Part shown: positions 34,579 through 47,276 of the stretch, one piece after another
How the letters are laid out: the number at the start of each line of letters is the position of its first letter
Numbering within the stretch: the stretch's first letter is position 1
From: Niebla homalea
Lineage: Eukaryota > Ascomycota > Lecanoromycetes > Lecanorales > Ramalinaceae
Length of the DNA: 64,000 bases
Direction of reading: 5' to 3'
NCBI GenBank assembly: GCA_019925105.1
Contig: JAHGAU010000003.1
Span: forward strand, 1,426,001-1,490,000
Position numbers and translations under genes: made by a program
Notes under the pieces: model-generated
What the model saw: the letters and a program-made list of their open reading frames with translations, nothing else
Told to the model about the DNA's origin: nothing
Database searches by the model: none

Positions 34579-35746
34579 GGTGTTTTTTTGCCTGTAGAAC
34601 CGGCCTCGTGTTTTCTTATGACACAGGTCTGAGGGTCCAGCTCGCTGTGGTTGAGAAGCTCTTGCTGGTGGAACATGTGTTGTTTTGAGCTACTCGTGGT
34701 GCTTTTGGGTGATAGGGCTGAGCTGGTGGTGATGTTTTTTGGTGGCCGAGATGACTTGTCGGTCACTACACTTACACTTGATGATCACACATTTGTACTT
34801 ATACCTTTTACTGGACATGGGGAGTGCTCATTTACTCGTGAACCTAATTATCTGCGACATGAGGCCTTCAGAAGGGTTGAACACCTTCTCAGAGACCGTC
34901 CTTGCCCCAAGCAGAAATGAGGAACCGGAGCTGAGTGTGCTTGTGGAATCACCCCCATTCGAAGCCTTACAGTTTTAACATGGCTCAATTCAACGTGAAG
35001 CCTGAACACGACCACGTCGTTCAAATCTAGTTGGCCAATGCGAAAAGTCCGGTCATCTCGCCAAAGGGAAGGACAGACTGAAGGAATGAGTCGGAACATC
35101 GCTCAAGACTTGACAAAGGCTCTTAGCTTACTATACCGGAGGTTGCCTTCAGCGATATTCTGTACCAATATGCCCCCGTAGGTGTCTCACAATCATCTTA
35201 CAGAGCCTCGAGCTTGATCGTCGCGTCTTCACAATCAGTCCTCAAGGGAGAAAAGGTACTCACCTCTGCACCAAAACTCACTTTCATCATGGATGCACCA
35301 AATCTGACGCGTGATTACCTCTATTTAGTAGTGCTCAATGCGGGAACCTCGTCTCTATACCTCACACCTCTTGACACGGGCTCCACCTTGGACTGACAAC
35401 GGATCTAAGACTTTGGAACGGTCGGACCACCTAATTCTGACACCGTATCACAAGAAGCCTTATCAAGTGGTCAGACTTGATGAGCGAGCCGAACATCGCG
35501 CCAGAATACAAAACACACGCTCATGGGCTTTGAGCCTCATTCGACCAAGAGAAAAGCTCTTACAAATCTCTACATCCACAGGAAGTGGAGCTCTGGGGAT
35601 CTGGTCATTCATCTTGCAGATCAAAAGAGGAAAACCATTGCTCTGTCGACACGAGAGCTCGGGGGCAGCACCAGGGATTTCGATGCTCCATCGAACACCC
35701 GGGATTTTGGGAAGGACGACTCCGATCGAATGTGGTGGGTCGTGGG

Positions 35747-36282
35747 AAGGACGACTTCCATACTCCCATGAAAACCAGAGACACGGACGAGACTCGGTCG
35801 AACACTGGGGGTCGGAGGAAGGACGACTCAAATACTTCCATGATACTTAGTGACACCAACGAGGCTCGGTCGAACACTGGGGGTCGGAGGAAGGACGACT
35901 CAAATACTTCCATGATAACCAGAGATACCGACGAGGCTCGGCCGAACATGGGGTTTCGTAGGAAGGACGACTCCCATACTTCCATGATAACCAGAGATAC
36001 CGACGAGGCTCGACCGAATACGGGTGAACGTGGGAAGGACGACTCACATACTTCCATGATAACTAGAGACACCGACGAGGCTCGGTCGAATACGGGGGGT
36101 CGTAGGAAGGACGACTCAAATACTTCCATGAAAACCAGAGACACCGGCGAGGCTCGGTCGAATACGGGGTCCCGTAGGAAGGACGACTCAAATACTTCCA
36201 TGATAACCAGAGACACTGACGAGGCTCGGTCGAACATGGGGGTACTTGGGAAGGACGACTCCCAAATTTCCATCATGACATG
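35747..36282 (+). repeat. In-frame minisatellite, 72 bp, seven full copies plus a partial one
   Basis: AAGGACGACTC-type starts occur at 35747, 35819, 35891, 35963, 36035, 36107, 36179 and 36251, exactly 72 apart. On the plus strand each unit encodes 24 residues (pattern RDTDEARSNTGGRRKDDSNT). On the minus strand it encodes a hydrophobic-rich unit. Both strands stay open through the array (plus frame 35585-36508, 307 codons; minus frame 35605-36300, 231 codons). No start, promoter or conserved domain confirms a gene. Confidence 0.85.
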
Positions 36283-39200
36283 CGACAGCAGCCGCAGCAA
36301 GAGCCCGGACAGGTCCTGCTGCCATGGGGAAGGAGCTCAGGGCGATCTCAACCATTTGCAAAATTTCCTCACCCTTCAAAATTTCCCTTCAAAACTTCGT
36401 CACCAAAAAGCGACTCTTGGGCAATGCCTCTCACTCCTGACCACAGTATTCGAATTCACACCTTCTTATCCTGACAACCATTTACAAGCTGCTACAGTAA
36501 CATGCTAGACTCACCACTATGTTCACAATACCAGGTCAAATTGACAATTCGACTGGGCGGCTGGTCCTATCTACGGTCTGGCACATTGATGTCTGGTCTG
36601 TTCGTGTCTGGTCCAGCTACCCATCCAGAGACCTGATGCATAAGAAGTTTGTCGGAGCCATTGACCCCCTAGAAAGGCTCCAACTTTAATATCTATGCAA
36701 ATTTGGTATAGTGGACGAACTTGGCAGAGCAAAATCAAACACTTACTTGGGGTCAGTGCTGCCAAAGGCACCCAACCTTTCGAAAACAATCATCTTTGAA
36801 AATGATAAAGCGGCTGTGTACGCGGGCGAACTTGTCTCAGCAGTCGGATCATGGTTAGGGTGAACTATTACCCAACTAATCTGACTTGTTGCCAGTACAA
36901 TTCGGGAGCACTGGGTTCTTCGTCACATCATCAAGGAGAACTTTATCCTCCACATAGGACGGGTCACGGAAGCAACAGTGCTGAATGGTGGCCCATAGCA
37001 TTCAAGGGCTCAAGTTTTCCGAGGCAATAAATTGCCTTCAGGGCTGGCTTGCCAGGCTCCTCGCTTCAGTCATTACCAACGTCTCGCGGAACCAGAAGTC
37101 GAATGGCTGCTCTGGAGCAGCTCATTTCACTCTTCCTGGATGATCTACTGGCTACAAGAGGTGTGCTTGCTCCAGTTCATGCTTAGGATTTGTTGACTGT
37201 ACCTGGAAACCAAGGTCGACAAGCATGGCTAGGATCCAAGGAGCAGATCTGCACTCTTCACATCCGACAAGTTTTGTCTCCTACTGATGTGGAAAGATGC
37301 ATGCTCTCTGGGATATTACCTAGATAGAGTGAAGGAGGTCAGGTGAACGAAACAGCTTCTGATGGAATCCATGTACTCACAACGTGCAGGCTCTGTCATA
37401 CGCTGCCTCGGCCAGGTGATGCTTCCCTGCTGGAGATACAGCGCACGCTCGGTTATGAGGATATGTCGCATTCTGAGAATGAGCGCCTGGGTTCTGGAGA
37501 GTCGATCTCAATACCCCCTTGCTCAAACCGTCGTTTGGGCCCAAACATCTCTTTTCCCTTGTATCAAGAAACCTGTCTGACACACAGCCACTGACACTCA
37601 AAATTACCGCGCAGACCCAACCTTGAAGGCACAGTGTATCTCATGAAATACCGATGCTTGGTCACTTGTCTTCTGGTGCCTACGTCTGAGCCCTCCCGAA
37701 TCTTTGGTCTCTGCGCCTTGCGGCAGTAAGACGCCCACCGAGTCAAGCTGCCAGTCATGAGATCTCTCACATATCAGTCCGCAGCCTCGAAGGAGATCAA
37801 GACTCTATCCAAGTCTTGTGGGAGTCTGGATGTGACGTCTCAGCCCGTGAACCGTGTTTGACAAGGACGAAAGAGCACGACCGGTAGGAACAATGGACCA
37901 ATGCAAGCGACCAGTCATCGCAAAGGTCTTCATCAAGCCAAAACCAATCCACTGTGGATACCGCCGCTGATGTGTCGAAAAAGAGGAGCATAGGGGTGGA
38001 GGGGGATCTTTCATGGGGCCCAGGCGGCACTAGCTTTCGGCGCCAGTGCGGCGGGGCTGACGCCGGCTTGCTGCTTTTGACCCCCTTCCGACAACAACAG
38101 GACACGCCCCGCAACGCCAAGGCGGTGGCTCCAAGACCTTTGGATGGACTGTCCGTATCAGAGACCAAAGACTCGGCGACCTGCAGCGGGTCGAGGAGAT
38201 TTGGACCCGTCATTTGGAGTCCGCAATAGCCTGGATCCTGCGGGTGCCCAGTCTTCCCAGGGAGATAAAATTGCAGAGACAATGCGAGTGTAGATCCGTC
38301 TGGTAGTTCCAGCTCACAGCAGAAGAAGATGGGAGACATTGGCTGAGGCACCGAGCTTTTGACGCAGGTGAGCAGAATCGAAAAGCAGAAACGGCTCTGC
38401 AAGCCTCCGGAGGCCTGGTACTTGTACCCTATGGAAAGCAGCGAGGACAGATAGTGATTAGAAGCTTCCGAAACTCGCTTCGATCTTCACAAAGGCAATC
38501 CAGTGATGTCTTCAGTCCCGACCAGGTTCTCGGACAGACTGAAATCTGGGCAAACACATACACCGGAAACCCAGCTACGAGGGCGATTACCCACTCTGCT
38601 CATTCTGAATTGCATCAACATATTGTACCAGTCATTGACTCGTTGCCTCTCAAAAACCACGTCATCATATGCGAATAGGTCAGCCCGAGAGTCATTTGAG
38701 CAGCAACCAAACCCACGCGTTTCCTGGCGGTCATCGAGGAATCTTGGGATCTATTGTCACCTATGGCAAACGTCGATCAGGTAGGTTGTCTCCTGCAGAA
38801 AAGTGGGATATACGAATGGTATAGTAGCTGAATAATGCCAGAACAGAATTGAGATACACGGGGCAGACTTGCAGTGACTAACAAACACACACCGAAGCAG
38901 AGGAGCACGAGGCAGCAGAGCTAGGTCTATCGGACTCCTCTGAAGGTCATGGATTCGCTCATTCATAAGGCCTATACACGCATCGTCAAGTGAATCCTAT
39001 GCCCCCATTCTCCGGCACGTATATGACTTCAGATTGGTCAAAATGCAGAGGTGACTTTATATCTTTGGACATTGACTATCAACGTCCATAAAGGCCTTGA
39101 AAGGGCGAGAGACATTACTGTGGCAACATGTTGAGGGTGTCAAAGGCAAGATGGAACGTATTGAGGGTTACTTGACACCTCGCTGTGAATGTGGATCTGG

Positions 39201-39448
39201 CGCTTTGTTGGATTTGTCACAAAGAGCCTTCCCGCCTTGAAGACTTTTGACAGGATGGCTCGACACTTTGATGTATATAGCAATTTGTTCCTGCTACACA
39301 GTCTCCGCTTTGGTGCGAGATCTCTCCAAGTTCACTTGCGACTTCATACTGCGCGGATCCTGCCTCATCAACCCCATTATATCTTGGACTCACTGAGCTC
39401 TATCATATCGCTAGCAGTGATCTTCGTACATTCCGTCCGCATAGGAAG

Positions 39449-40708
39449 ATGGTAGAGTCGGCCAGGAAACGTCGCAGGGATGAAATTGAGGATGTCGGCC
39501 CTGGGAACAAGAGAGATCGGCCGTCACCAGGCGATGGTGACAAAACCTCTAGCGAGCACACAACTTCTTCTACTGCCAAACCCGCTTCAGACACAAGCTA
39601 CAATCTTGTCAGCAGCATCGAGTCCACCGTATCGCCCATAGAGGCGCCTCGCAACCTCCCTAAAGGGCCGACGACATTGACCCAATCAATCGCATCATCC
39701 TTCGCAGGCCTTATCAGCCCATTCACGACAACACATCCAGCCCCAACAATCGCACCATCCTTCGCTGGGCCCAGCCACTCATCCACGAAAGCAGATCCAG
39801 CACCAACAACCGCATCATCACCAGCGCTTCCCACGTCAGACCAAAATTTTGGCAAAGGAGCCGGCCTCATCCGGCCATACAGCGCTTCCTCTCCACCGCC
39901 ACACCTAGAGCCACCCGTCTCGCCGTCACCCAAACGCGGCCGCAAACGCCGGCAACGAGCGACGACACCACCGGAGACCTACACCAACAACCTGCCCCTC
40001 GTCACCATCGTGCCGCCGATCCCCGAGCGCCCGCCAACGGGTTACCGCCGCGGCCACGCCTATTGGCTCATCAACGGGGTCACGCGGCTCACCCTCCCGA
40101 TCATCAACTCCGTGGACGCTCTGCTCGAAGCGGAAACGCGTGATCAGGAGGCATTGGCGACGTGGAACACGACCCTCGAGGAAGCGGTCAAGGGGGTTGC
40201 CTGGCGGGATATGCTGGGCGTGCCGCCTGCGCACGTGTCGAGGTATCTGGCAAAGCATTATCCTGTTGTGCGTGAGACGGACAGTGAGGAAGCGGAGACG
40301 GAGATAGAGACAGAGGGAGAGGGCGATGTCGATTCTGATGACGGCGAGGCTGTTGGAGGGGGGTTGGTGGGAGGGGGATCGTACGTTGATGCTTCCTTCC
40401 CTGCAGACGTTGTTGCGGGTTCACTGATTGATGTGGGGGATGTAGCACAGAATGAAGGGCCTGCTCCAGCGACCAATGGTACGCCAGTTGTGCAGGCTGG
40501 TGGGCATTCGGAAGAGCCTGGGCAAGTGTCTGGTGAGGTTGAGAAGGAGTCTGGGCAAGCCTCTGGTGAGGTCGAGAGGGAGCCAGGTGCAGTAGCCAAG
40601 AATGGATTGGTGATGGAGTGTGGTCGGGCACCAGATGTCGAGCCTCCACGAGATCTCCCTGGCTGGGTGAACTATGAGGAGCGACTGGTAGATCCCAAGT
40701 ACTTCTGA
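39449..40708 (+). CDS. Hypothetical protein with nuclear-localisation-like N-terminus and disordered tails
   Basis: This single-exon frame of 419 residues starts MVESARKRRRDE. A basic cluster at 5-10 and another at about 163-169 (KRGRKRRQR) look like nuclear localisation signals. A Ser/Thr/Pro/Ala-rich region (about 30-160) is followed by the only globular-looking segment (about 195-285: TGYRRGHAYWLINGVTRLTLP ... HVSRYLAKHYP). A Glu/Gly-rich acidic tail then carries two imperfect repeats of SGEVE..PG. I do not recognise the fold. Codon use is GC-rich at third positions like the genes to the right, which supports coding. Confidence 0.65.
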   Translation: MVESARKRRRDEIEDVGPGNKRDRPSPGDGDKTSSEHTTSSTAKPASDTSYNLVSSIESTVSPIEAPRNLPKGPTTLTQSIASSFAGLISPFTTTHPAPTIAPSFAGPSHSSTKADPAPTTASSPALPTSDQNFGKGAGLIRPYSASSPPPHLEPPVSPSPKRGRKRRQRATTPPETYTNNLPLVTIVPPIPERPPTGYRRGHAYWLINGVTRLTLPIINSVDALLEAETRDQEALATWNTTLEEAVKGVAWRDMLGVPPAHVSRYLAKHYPVVRETDSEEAETEIETEGEGDVDSDDGEAVGGGLVGGGSYVDASFPADVVAGSLIDVGDVAQNEGPAPATNGTPVVQAGGHSEEPGQVSGEVEKESGQASGEVEREPGAVAKNGLVMECGRAPDVEPPRDLPGWVNYEERLVDPKYF

Positions 40709-41000
40709 AGGAGATGACAGCCACTGATGGACTTTGTGAACATAGTGGGAAGAGCCAATTGAATCGAGGAGTGTCATACCTACTGTCAGGCCGAATCCAA
40801 GCGTGATATCATTGGGTGGTGTTGAAAACGTGGTGGAGTGTCAATCATGTGACTTGGCGTATAAGTTTTCAACCCTTCGAGAGCTTTTCTTCCTCCGAAC
40901 ATCACACCTCCACCCAACTGCCCTGCATTCCAACAACTCCACACCACATACCAACCAACAACCATACACACACCAAACACACTACACCAACCCACCCACA

Positions 41001-41774
41001 ATGTCTGGCGGTCAAGTTCCCTCCGACCTGCTCCTCCAGCACACTGGCAACGCCCTCCTCACACACGTGACCACCCATTATCCCGATCTTCTCCATGCCT
41101 GGCTCATGGCTAAAGGTGCCAATGCATACGGCGCCCTCCATGCCCAGGGCATCGAATGGGAAGACTTCCGCCGCACGATCGCCCCAATCCTCTGCAGCCA
41201 CGAAATTCCCAGTACGAGGCAAATCCCAATGCCATGCCGTAATGCGGGCCTGGATTGTCTCAGCTGGAAGGACGTCACCCTGGGCGAGGCGATGGACGCA
41301 GGGTACTTCTGGAGGCACGAGATGGCGGCGGGGAGGTGCCTGGAGAAAGAGGCGGTTCAAAAATTGGGTGCATTGGTCCTTGGGGCGAGGATATCGCCAG
41401 ATCCAATGATTGGCGGCATGGGGACAGGCGTGGACAAGCGAGATCTGGTGGGCAAGGAGCTGGGGTGGAACGAAAGATTGGAGGACGAGTCGATGTGGAA
41501 CGAGAGCGAAGGAGAGGGGGGCAATGCAGGAACGAGCGGCAGGAATAGGTGGTTCTTACACAAATGGAGAGAGACGAGGGAGAAGAAGAGGGCGAGACTC
41601 GCCTTTGAACAAGACGAAGACGAGGAAATGATGACGGACGAGGAGCAGGAGCCGGTGGGGGAAAGCGACGGCGAGCAGGAACAGGCGGAGAAGACGGGAG
41701 GGTTGGATCTTGAGTCTGAGATGCGCGACTGGGAGATGCATGATGAGGAGTTTCGATCGATTGCTGGCTTCTAG
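41001..41774 (+). CDS. Hypothetical acidic-tailed protein
   Basis: The frame of 257 residues starts at MSGGQVPSDL. The ATG at 41001 is preferred over the upstream in-frame ATG because a C/A-rich leader (about 40920-41000), typical of fungal 5' UTRs, precedes it. Residues 1-130 look globular, with an aromatic motif (GIEWEDFRRTIAPIL) and two cysteines (PCRNAGLDC). Residues 165-250 are charged and very acidic, probably disordered. The family is not recognised. The next genes lie on the same strand. Confidence 0.65.
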   Translation: MSGGQVPSDLLLQHTGNALLTHVTTHYPDLLHAWLMAKGANAYGALHAQGIEWEDFRRTIAPILCSHEIPSTRQIPMPCRNAGLDCLSWKDVTLGEAMDAGYFWRHEMAAGRCLEKEAVQKLGALVLGARISPDPMIGGMGTGVDKRDLVGKELGWNERLEDESMWNESEGEGGNAGTSGRNRWFLHKWRETREKKRARLAFEQDEDEEMMTDEEQEPVGESDGEQEQAEKTGGLDLESEMRDWEMHDEEFRSIAGF

Positions 41775-42605
41775 GGAGAAGCATTGCGATGCAAGTAGTC
41801 GTCTTGACAGCATCCGATCAGCACGTCGACATTTTTCTTGAAGCGAAGGCGAAGGGCGTACAGCAAACTCTTTAGCGTGCAGAAGAGATAGCGATGACCA
41901 AGGTCATAGTCTTGCTCCTCTCCAACCTTCATGGCCCCTTCTCTTATTTCCTTCCCATTTCCTCTCCGCCTTCCCGAAGCAATTCGCAGCCTTCCCTCCA
42001 CTCTTCACTCACCCACCGGCGACTCAGTCATTCTCCTCGACCATTTTCGGAACCAAAGAATGGCAAGCAAATAAGCAAGAGAAGTCAAGACAAGAAGTGG
42101 ACGCAAGGTCACTACCTCGACACGTTTTGAAAACAAAGAAAAAGAGACGACAAGAGCAGAAGAACGCTCCAAGGACAATATTCGCCACAAAGAAATGTAA
42201 CGCAAGAGGAGGGAGCACTCAATGAAATGTGCCTCGACACATTTTGGAACAAAGAGAACAAACGCGAAAGCAGGGACCGGAGGACAGATATCCAATATAT
42301 GAAGCAAATTTTGCCGCCGGCGAGGTCATAAAGCCAAGACTAGGGCTACGCTAGCTCCAGACAGCCCCTGAATCCCTCTAGCGTCATACCAGTCGACATG
42401 AATGCGCAGTCATTGATTGGCATCCATTGGGATTTACCAACCTCACAAAGCAACTGCCTCGAGTGTTTAGGCCTTCATAGTTGGAGGAATTCGACCAAGT
42501 TCTTGATCTCATTATCAAATCTTAGCGCCAACCGCCACGTGAGCTTGGCCACAAGAGTGTGTTTGCCGCAAAATACCCACGGTCAGCGATCTCGAGAGCT
42601 CCAGG
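41775..42605. other. Intergenic, upstream of RIT1
   Basis: Only short open frames lie on both strands with no recognisable content. The region should contain the RIT1 promoter; no clear element is seen. Confidence 0.4.
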
Positions 42606-44236
42606 ATGGCTCAATTCCCTACATCTCTCACCCAATTATCCCTTCCTCAACTCTCCCATAACACATTCGCTATATCATCAGCTCTCCGCGCGGCAGATCA
42701 CATTGCAGCTACGCGGCTCCGCTCCATCAATCATGACAGCGAATTTGTACAGCGACTCGCCGTAGAACATGGTCTACCATTAGTCGCCAACGAGAGGTGT
42801 GGTCTCTGGTATGTGCCACCTGATAGCCTGACAGCGTCTGGGTATTTCAAAAGTACGGATGGACACCACGGGGAATGGCGCTTTAGCGCGAGAAGGTTGA
42901 ACTTGCATTTGCTGGAGGTGATTGGTAAGAGTGGTGGGTAGGTGTTCCCCAATGTCTGTATAACTTTGCTTTGATCTCCATACATTCATGCTCGAAAATG
43001 GTCAAGATTGATGCGTTCGCCTCTAGATGCATCGTGGTGGATTCCACCACGCGCGGAAAATCCATGCCGGATGCCCTCTCCAAAACCATCCCAATCTGGT
43101 GCTGTGTGCTCAACAATCTGCTCTTTCCACAATCCTCAACCGCTGCGCTCAATTCTGCCACGGCAACAAAGTCAGCTGAGATATCTGATCACAATAAAAG
43201 CGAAGCTCCCATCCATCATCCGCTTCAGACCCCGCCAGACATAATCTCCCAAACCGAGCAGTCCCAAATCCTCGCCAAACTTCCTATACTCATCCGCCAA
43301 GCCCGAACTCTAAACCTCGACCTCCCCCACCTCTGTGCCATTCTCAACAACAAGCCCTTGCGTCTCTGTTTCACGACACCAGACCATCCATTGGACCCCT
43401 CATCCCTCAAGCACCTACCACAGGATGATGCAAGGAACGACAACATCATCCTCTGCTGCTCCGCATCTCACCACACCACTTCGCCCTTTGAGGGTTACGT
43501 CCAAGGCGCGGGAGACGATAGCGAAAACTGGGCCCACGGTCTAACACCGCAAGTATTTTGGAAACGCAAGGATGAGTTGATGCACGCGGCCGAGGAAGGG
43601 GAATGGGCACTCGTGAATGCCATCGAGGAACTCGTGGCTGAAGAGCAAACCCCTGCGAGAGTAATGGGAAATGGCCTTGAGAGGCAGAGGATTATGCCCA
43701 CCCAACTCGGAACATCAAAACTTTACGTCGGCTTGACTCCCTCAGCCGGCGGCGTGATGACCGGTTTCGACACGGTGGTAGTGTGCACGGACACTCGACC
43801 ATCTGATGACGAGATAATCCATACCATACAACAACAGACGGACCCCCGGACCAGGATCCTCCGCCTTCCATGCGGCCGAGGCAAGAATGGCAGCCGAGCC
43901 TTACGAAGCCTCCTCCCGCGCCTGATCCCTTTCATCGAATCCACCGACTCGCCGATATCGCATATACTCGTGGCTTGTGAGACTGGCGGAGATTTATCCG
44001 TTGGCGTGGCTTTGGCTCTTTCCTGCCTTTACAATGACGATGGGGGCAACTGGCAGCGGCAGAGAAGACAGGTGGATAAGACGCTGATATCTCAGCGTTT
44101 CGCGGCCATTGCCTTGGCGATGCCGGAAGCGAGACCGTCGAGGGCGACGATGCAGAGTGTCAAGGCGTTTTTGATGCCGGGAAGCCGGAGGGATGATAAT
44201 CGAGAAGGGAGGGGTCAGAGGGTTCGCAGGCTATGA
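42606..44236 (+). CDS. RIT1: Initiator tRNA 2'-O-ribosyl phosphate transferase
   Basis: It adds a ribosyl phosphate to A64 of the initiator tRNA, which keeps that tRNA out of elongation. Exons are 42606-42937 and 43027-44236, giving 513 residues. The join restores a continuous GKSGGCIVVDSTTRGK, and an acceptor further upstream would break that match. Family signatures are RLRSI.HD in the N-terminal domain, LVANERCGLWYVP, YFKSTDGH, and MPDALSKTIPIWCCVLN. The C-terminal half contains VACETGGDLSVGVALALSCL, recalling a phosphatase-like P-loop fold, as described for this family. It stands alone as a housekeeping gene. Confidence 0.92.
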
Positions 44237-45287
44237 GGGTGCTGACGTCTTGACAATCTAGAGGGATTCATCATCGCCTGAGTATTTAGTTCATGGGCGG
44301 CGATAGCGAGATTCCTGGCGAGTACTTATGCGGGGAAAGAAATCATACAAAGGTATTTTGGGTATCCGGTGATTACAAGAAACTCAAAGATTACTGCGGG
44401 CATAGTGTAGGAAGCATGGTTTGGATACTTTTGATCGTTCATTCAGGATGGATTTTCCTCCACGCACTGCTGAACGCTCGCTTTTCCCTTGCCAACAAGT
44501 TGACATAGTCCAACTCACGATGGGGATAATCAAATGGAACGCTACACAGCGTCTTTATGATCGCCCTTTCGTATATTGAGAACAGCATTCGAGTCATGAG
44601 AATCTTTTTTCGTGATGCCAATTTCAACTCTCCAGTATCATTAAGGAGAAACATGGCATTTGAACGCAATTCTTTGTCTATGAAACAACCACATTGCCAA
44701 CCATACCAAAAGTTGCTGTCAGGTATCTCCATATATCAATCCATCAGCTCAGCCTGTCAAAATTTGACTCTGCAATAGATGCGATGCTCAGCATCGCCAA
44801 AAGCGAAATCCATCAATTATTCCACCCTGAGTCTTGGCACTCACTTTCAGGCGGTCCCTATTGTGATAACTAACCGAAGTCAGTCTAAAACGATCGACCT
44901 TCCTAAAAGATGATCCATGATAACCACGCGATAAGGGGGCCTCTTCGCCCATTTTCTTTGCCTGCTTATCAATTCATGCAGCCAGGAAGATCCTCACTGA
45001 TGCTGACATTTCGACCATCGACATGGTAGCCAATCGGAAATCAGAACCACCAGTGTGGCGGGAAGGCCGTTATCAAGTATCTGTAATGCAGCTCAAGCGA
45101 AGTGGGACTTCGGTCGCGTGGGACGGAGGGAGGGAGAACTGCATATTATATGCATGATCACATCACCATTTACGGATTTCCTCGCTCTTCTTCATCTCGG
45201 TGGCCTCAAGAGTGAAAGACGGAATCACTGAGCTGGAGGATAGGCTTAGCAACCCGTGCACACGATACCGGGGGAAGGACAATCACG
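44237..45287. other. Intergenic between RIT1 and the NCS1 permease
   Basis: No gene is supported. Short frames at 44293-44508 and 44439-44732 (opposite strands) lack recognisable content. Confidence 0.4.
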
Positions 45288-47276
45288 ATGGTCACCCTTC
45301 CTCGCCCGCGCTTTCAGAAGTCGCATCTCCATGTCGAACAAGTGCCTTCTGCCTTCTCCGGCAAACCTGGCGCTTCGCGATGGAGCAATAAAGGTAGTTC
45401 CAAACCTCCCCAGCGCAATCGCCACCCCATGCTTGTCCGTCGTTGACAATTGGCCAAAGACATCGACCCCATTCGACGGGAAGATCGAAAATGGGGTGTC
45501 CCTGCCCTGATCGCCTACTGGTGCTCCGACGCCTTCAATGCCGCGACGTGGGAATTCGCATCCTCGATCCTGGCGGTCGGTTTAAGCTACAAGGATTCTC
45601 TAGGCATCGTGGCGACTGCGTTCATCATCATCAGCGGTGTCATCAGCCTGAACGGCGCTGTGGGTGTGCTATACCATGCACCCTTCCCTGTGCTAGCGAG
45701 GGCGAGTTGGGGCTTCTGGGGGAGCTATGTTCCCATCATATCGCGCGTCATTCTGGCCATGTTCTGGTTTGCGATTCAGACGGTCAATGGTGGTGATGTG
45801 ATGTTTGTGATGATCTCTGCCATCTGGCCGAGCTTCAAGGAGGTCCCGAATCACATCCCGGAGAGCGAGGGGATTACGACGGCGCAGATGGCATCCTTCT
45901 TCCTATGTGAGCCAATTCCCCATCTCCCCCTTCACACCTTCCTCTCGAACGCATTTCCTGATGAGAGAAAAACATATCAGTCTGGCTCCTGCAAATCCCC
46001 TTCCTCTACATGCACCCCAACAACCTCCGCTACCTCTTCATGGCCAAATCTATCCTCGTCCCCATCGCCTTTATCGCCATGCTCATCTGGGCCTTCCGCT
46101 CCACCGGCGGCACCGGCGGCCCTCTCCTCTCCTCCCCCGCCACGGCCACCATCTCAGGATCGGCCTACTCGTACGCCTGGCTCTCCTCCATGACCGCCGT
46201 CATCGGCAACTACGCAACCCTCTCCGTCAACATGCCCGACTTCTCACGCTACAGCAAAGCCAGCGTGAAGTGGCAGTGGCTGTACGTGCCCCTCCTCCCC
46301 ATCATCTTCACCTTCATCTCCTTCATCGGGATCGCCTGCACCTCCGCCGGGCAAGCCCACTACGGCGAGCTGGACTGGAACCCGGCCAACCTGATCGCCC
46401 GCTGGCCGAACCGCGCCTGCCAGTTCTTCGCGGGCGCCGCCTTCGTGCTGGCCGCGCTCGGCGTCAACATCTCGGCCAACAGCCTGAGCGCGGCCAACGA
46501 CCTGAGCGCGCTGTTCCCCAGTTACGTCGACATTCGGCGCGGGCAATTGCTGTGCGCCCTGATCGCGTGGGCGCTGGTGCCCTGGAAGATCCTGGCGAGC
46601 GCGGCCAGCTTCCTGAACTTCATGAGCGCCTACAGCGTCTTCCTCGGCCCCATCGCCGCGATCCTGGTCTGGGATTTCTGGTGGTTGAAGGCGCGGCGGT
46701 ACGACGTGGTCGCGCTCTATCATCCGGAGAGGTAAGCCCCAAGCCCCAAGCCATCCATCCATTCATCCACCACGATTTGTTCCCCCTTTCTTCTCCAACC
46801 TGGACAAAGAAGCGAAGAATCATGAAAAAAAAAAAGATTAACAAACGCCCGCGTTTCTCTGCTAACACCCTCTCCTTTCTCTCGGATGAAACCGCAGTAT
46901 CTACCGCTACAACAGCGCCCACGTCAATCCCCGCGCCCTGCTCGCCTTCCTCGTCGGGGTCGCCCCCAACCTCCCGGGCTTCATCAACAGCATCACCCCG
47001 GCCATCGACCCGGGCGTCGGCAAGCGGCCCTACACCTTCGCCTGGATCCTCGGCTTCGTCGTCACCAGCCTGGTGTACGTGGCGCTGAGCACGGTCTGGC
47101 CGCCCAGGGGAACTCTGATCGAGAGGGCGGTGCTGCCGGATGAGGTCTACGATGCTGAGGACTCGTATGGTGCCGAGGTCGTCGAGGGTGTGGAGAAGGA
47201 TGATGCGGGGGGCAAAGCTTGGGGTGGGAAGGTGGTGAGGGATCAGAAGGGAGAGGAGGAGCTGGCTGTGGTTTGA
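45288..47276 (+). CDS. NCS1-family nucleobase/allantoin/cation permease
   Basis: This is a plasma-membrane symporter importing a nucleobase or related compound (uracil, allantoin, cytosine or thiamine type; substrate not predictable). Exons are 45288-45393, 45460-45906, 45981-46731 and 46898-47276, giving 560 residues. The first join recreates WSNKDIDPI, the NCS1 N-terminal motif, and fixes the start at ATG 45288. About twelve hydrophobic segments follow, including SDAFNAATWEFASS (helix 1), the NGGDVMFV region, GNYATLSVNMPDFSRYSK (the conserved NMPDFTR-type motif), and ISANSLSAANDLSALFP. The cytosolic C-terminus is charged (EEELAVV end). A separate 5' region shows no clear promoter element. 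Confidence 0.88.

Larger units (their letters stand above)
31065..39448. other. Gene-poor, repeat-rich region
   Basis: Apart from the U6 snRNA gene and the tandem repeats listed separately, no gene is supported. Open frames at 33351-33713 (120 codons), 33723-34046 (107 codons) and 37797-38402 (minus, 201 codons) have no recognisable domain, and I do not claim them as genes. Confidence 0.45.

Noticed and set aside
37797..38402. 201-codon minus-strand frame
   Set aside because: It has low-complexity stretches, a competing plus-strand frame, and no recognisable motif or splice support.
39598..40724. Minus-strand frames of 113-178 codons under the hypothetical protein at 39449
   Set aside because: They are antisense shadows caused by GC-rich third positions of the plus-strand frame.
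45907..47088. 393-codon plus-strand frame over the NCS1 permease
   Set aside because: It is a shadow of the GC-rich permease exons: Arg/Pro/His-rich, while the overlapping frame encodes clear NCS1 helices and motifs.
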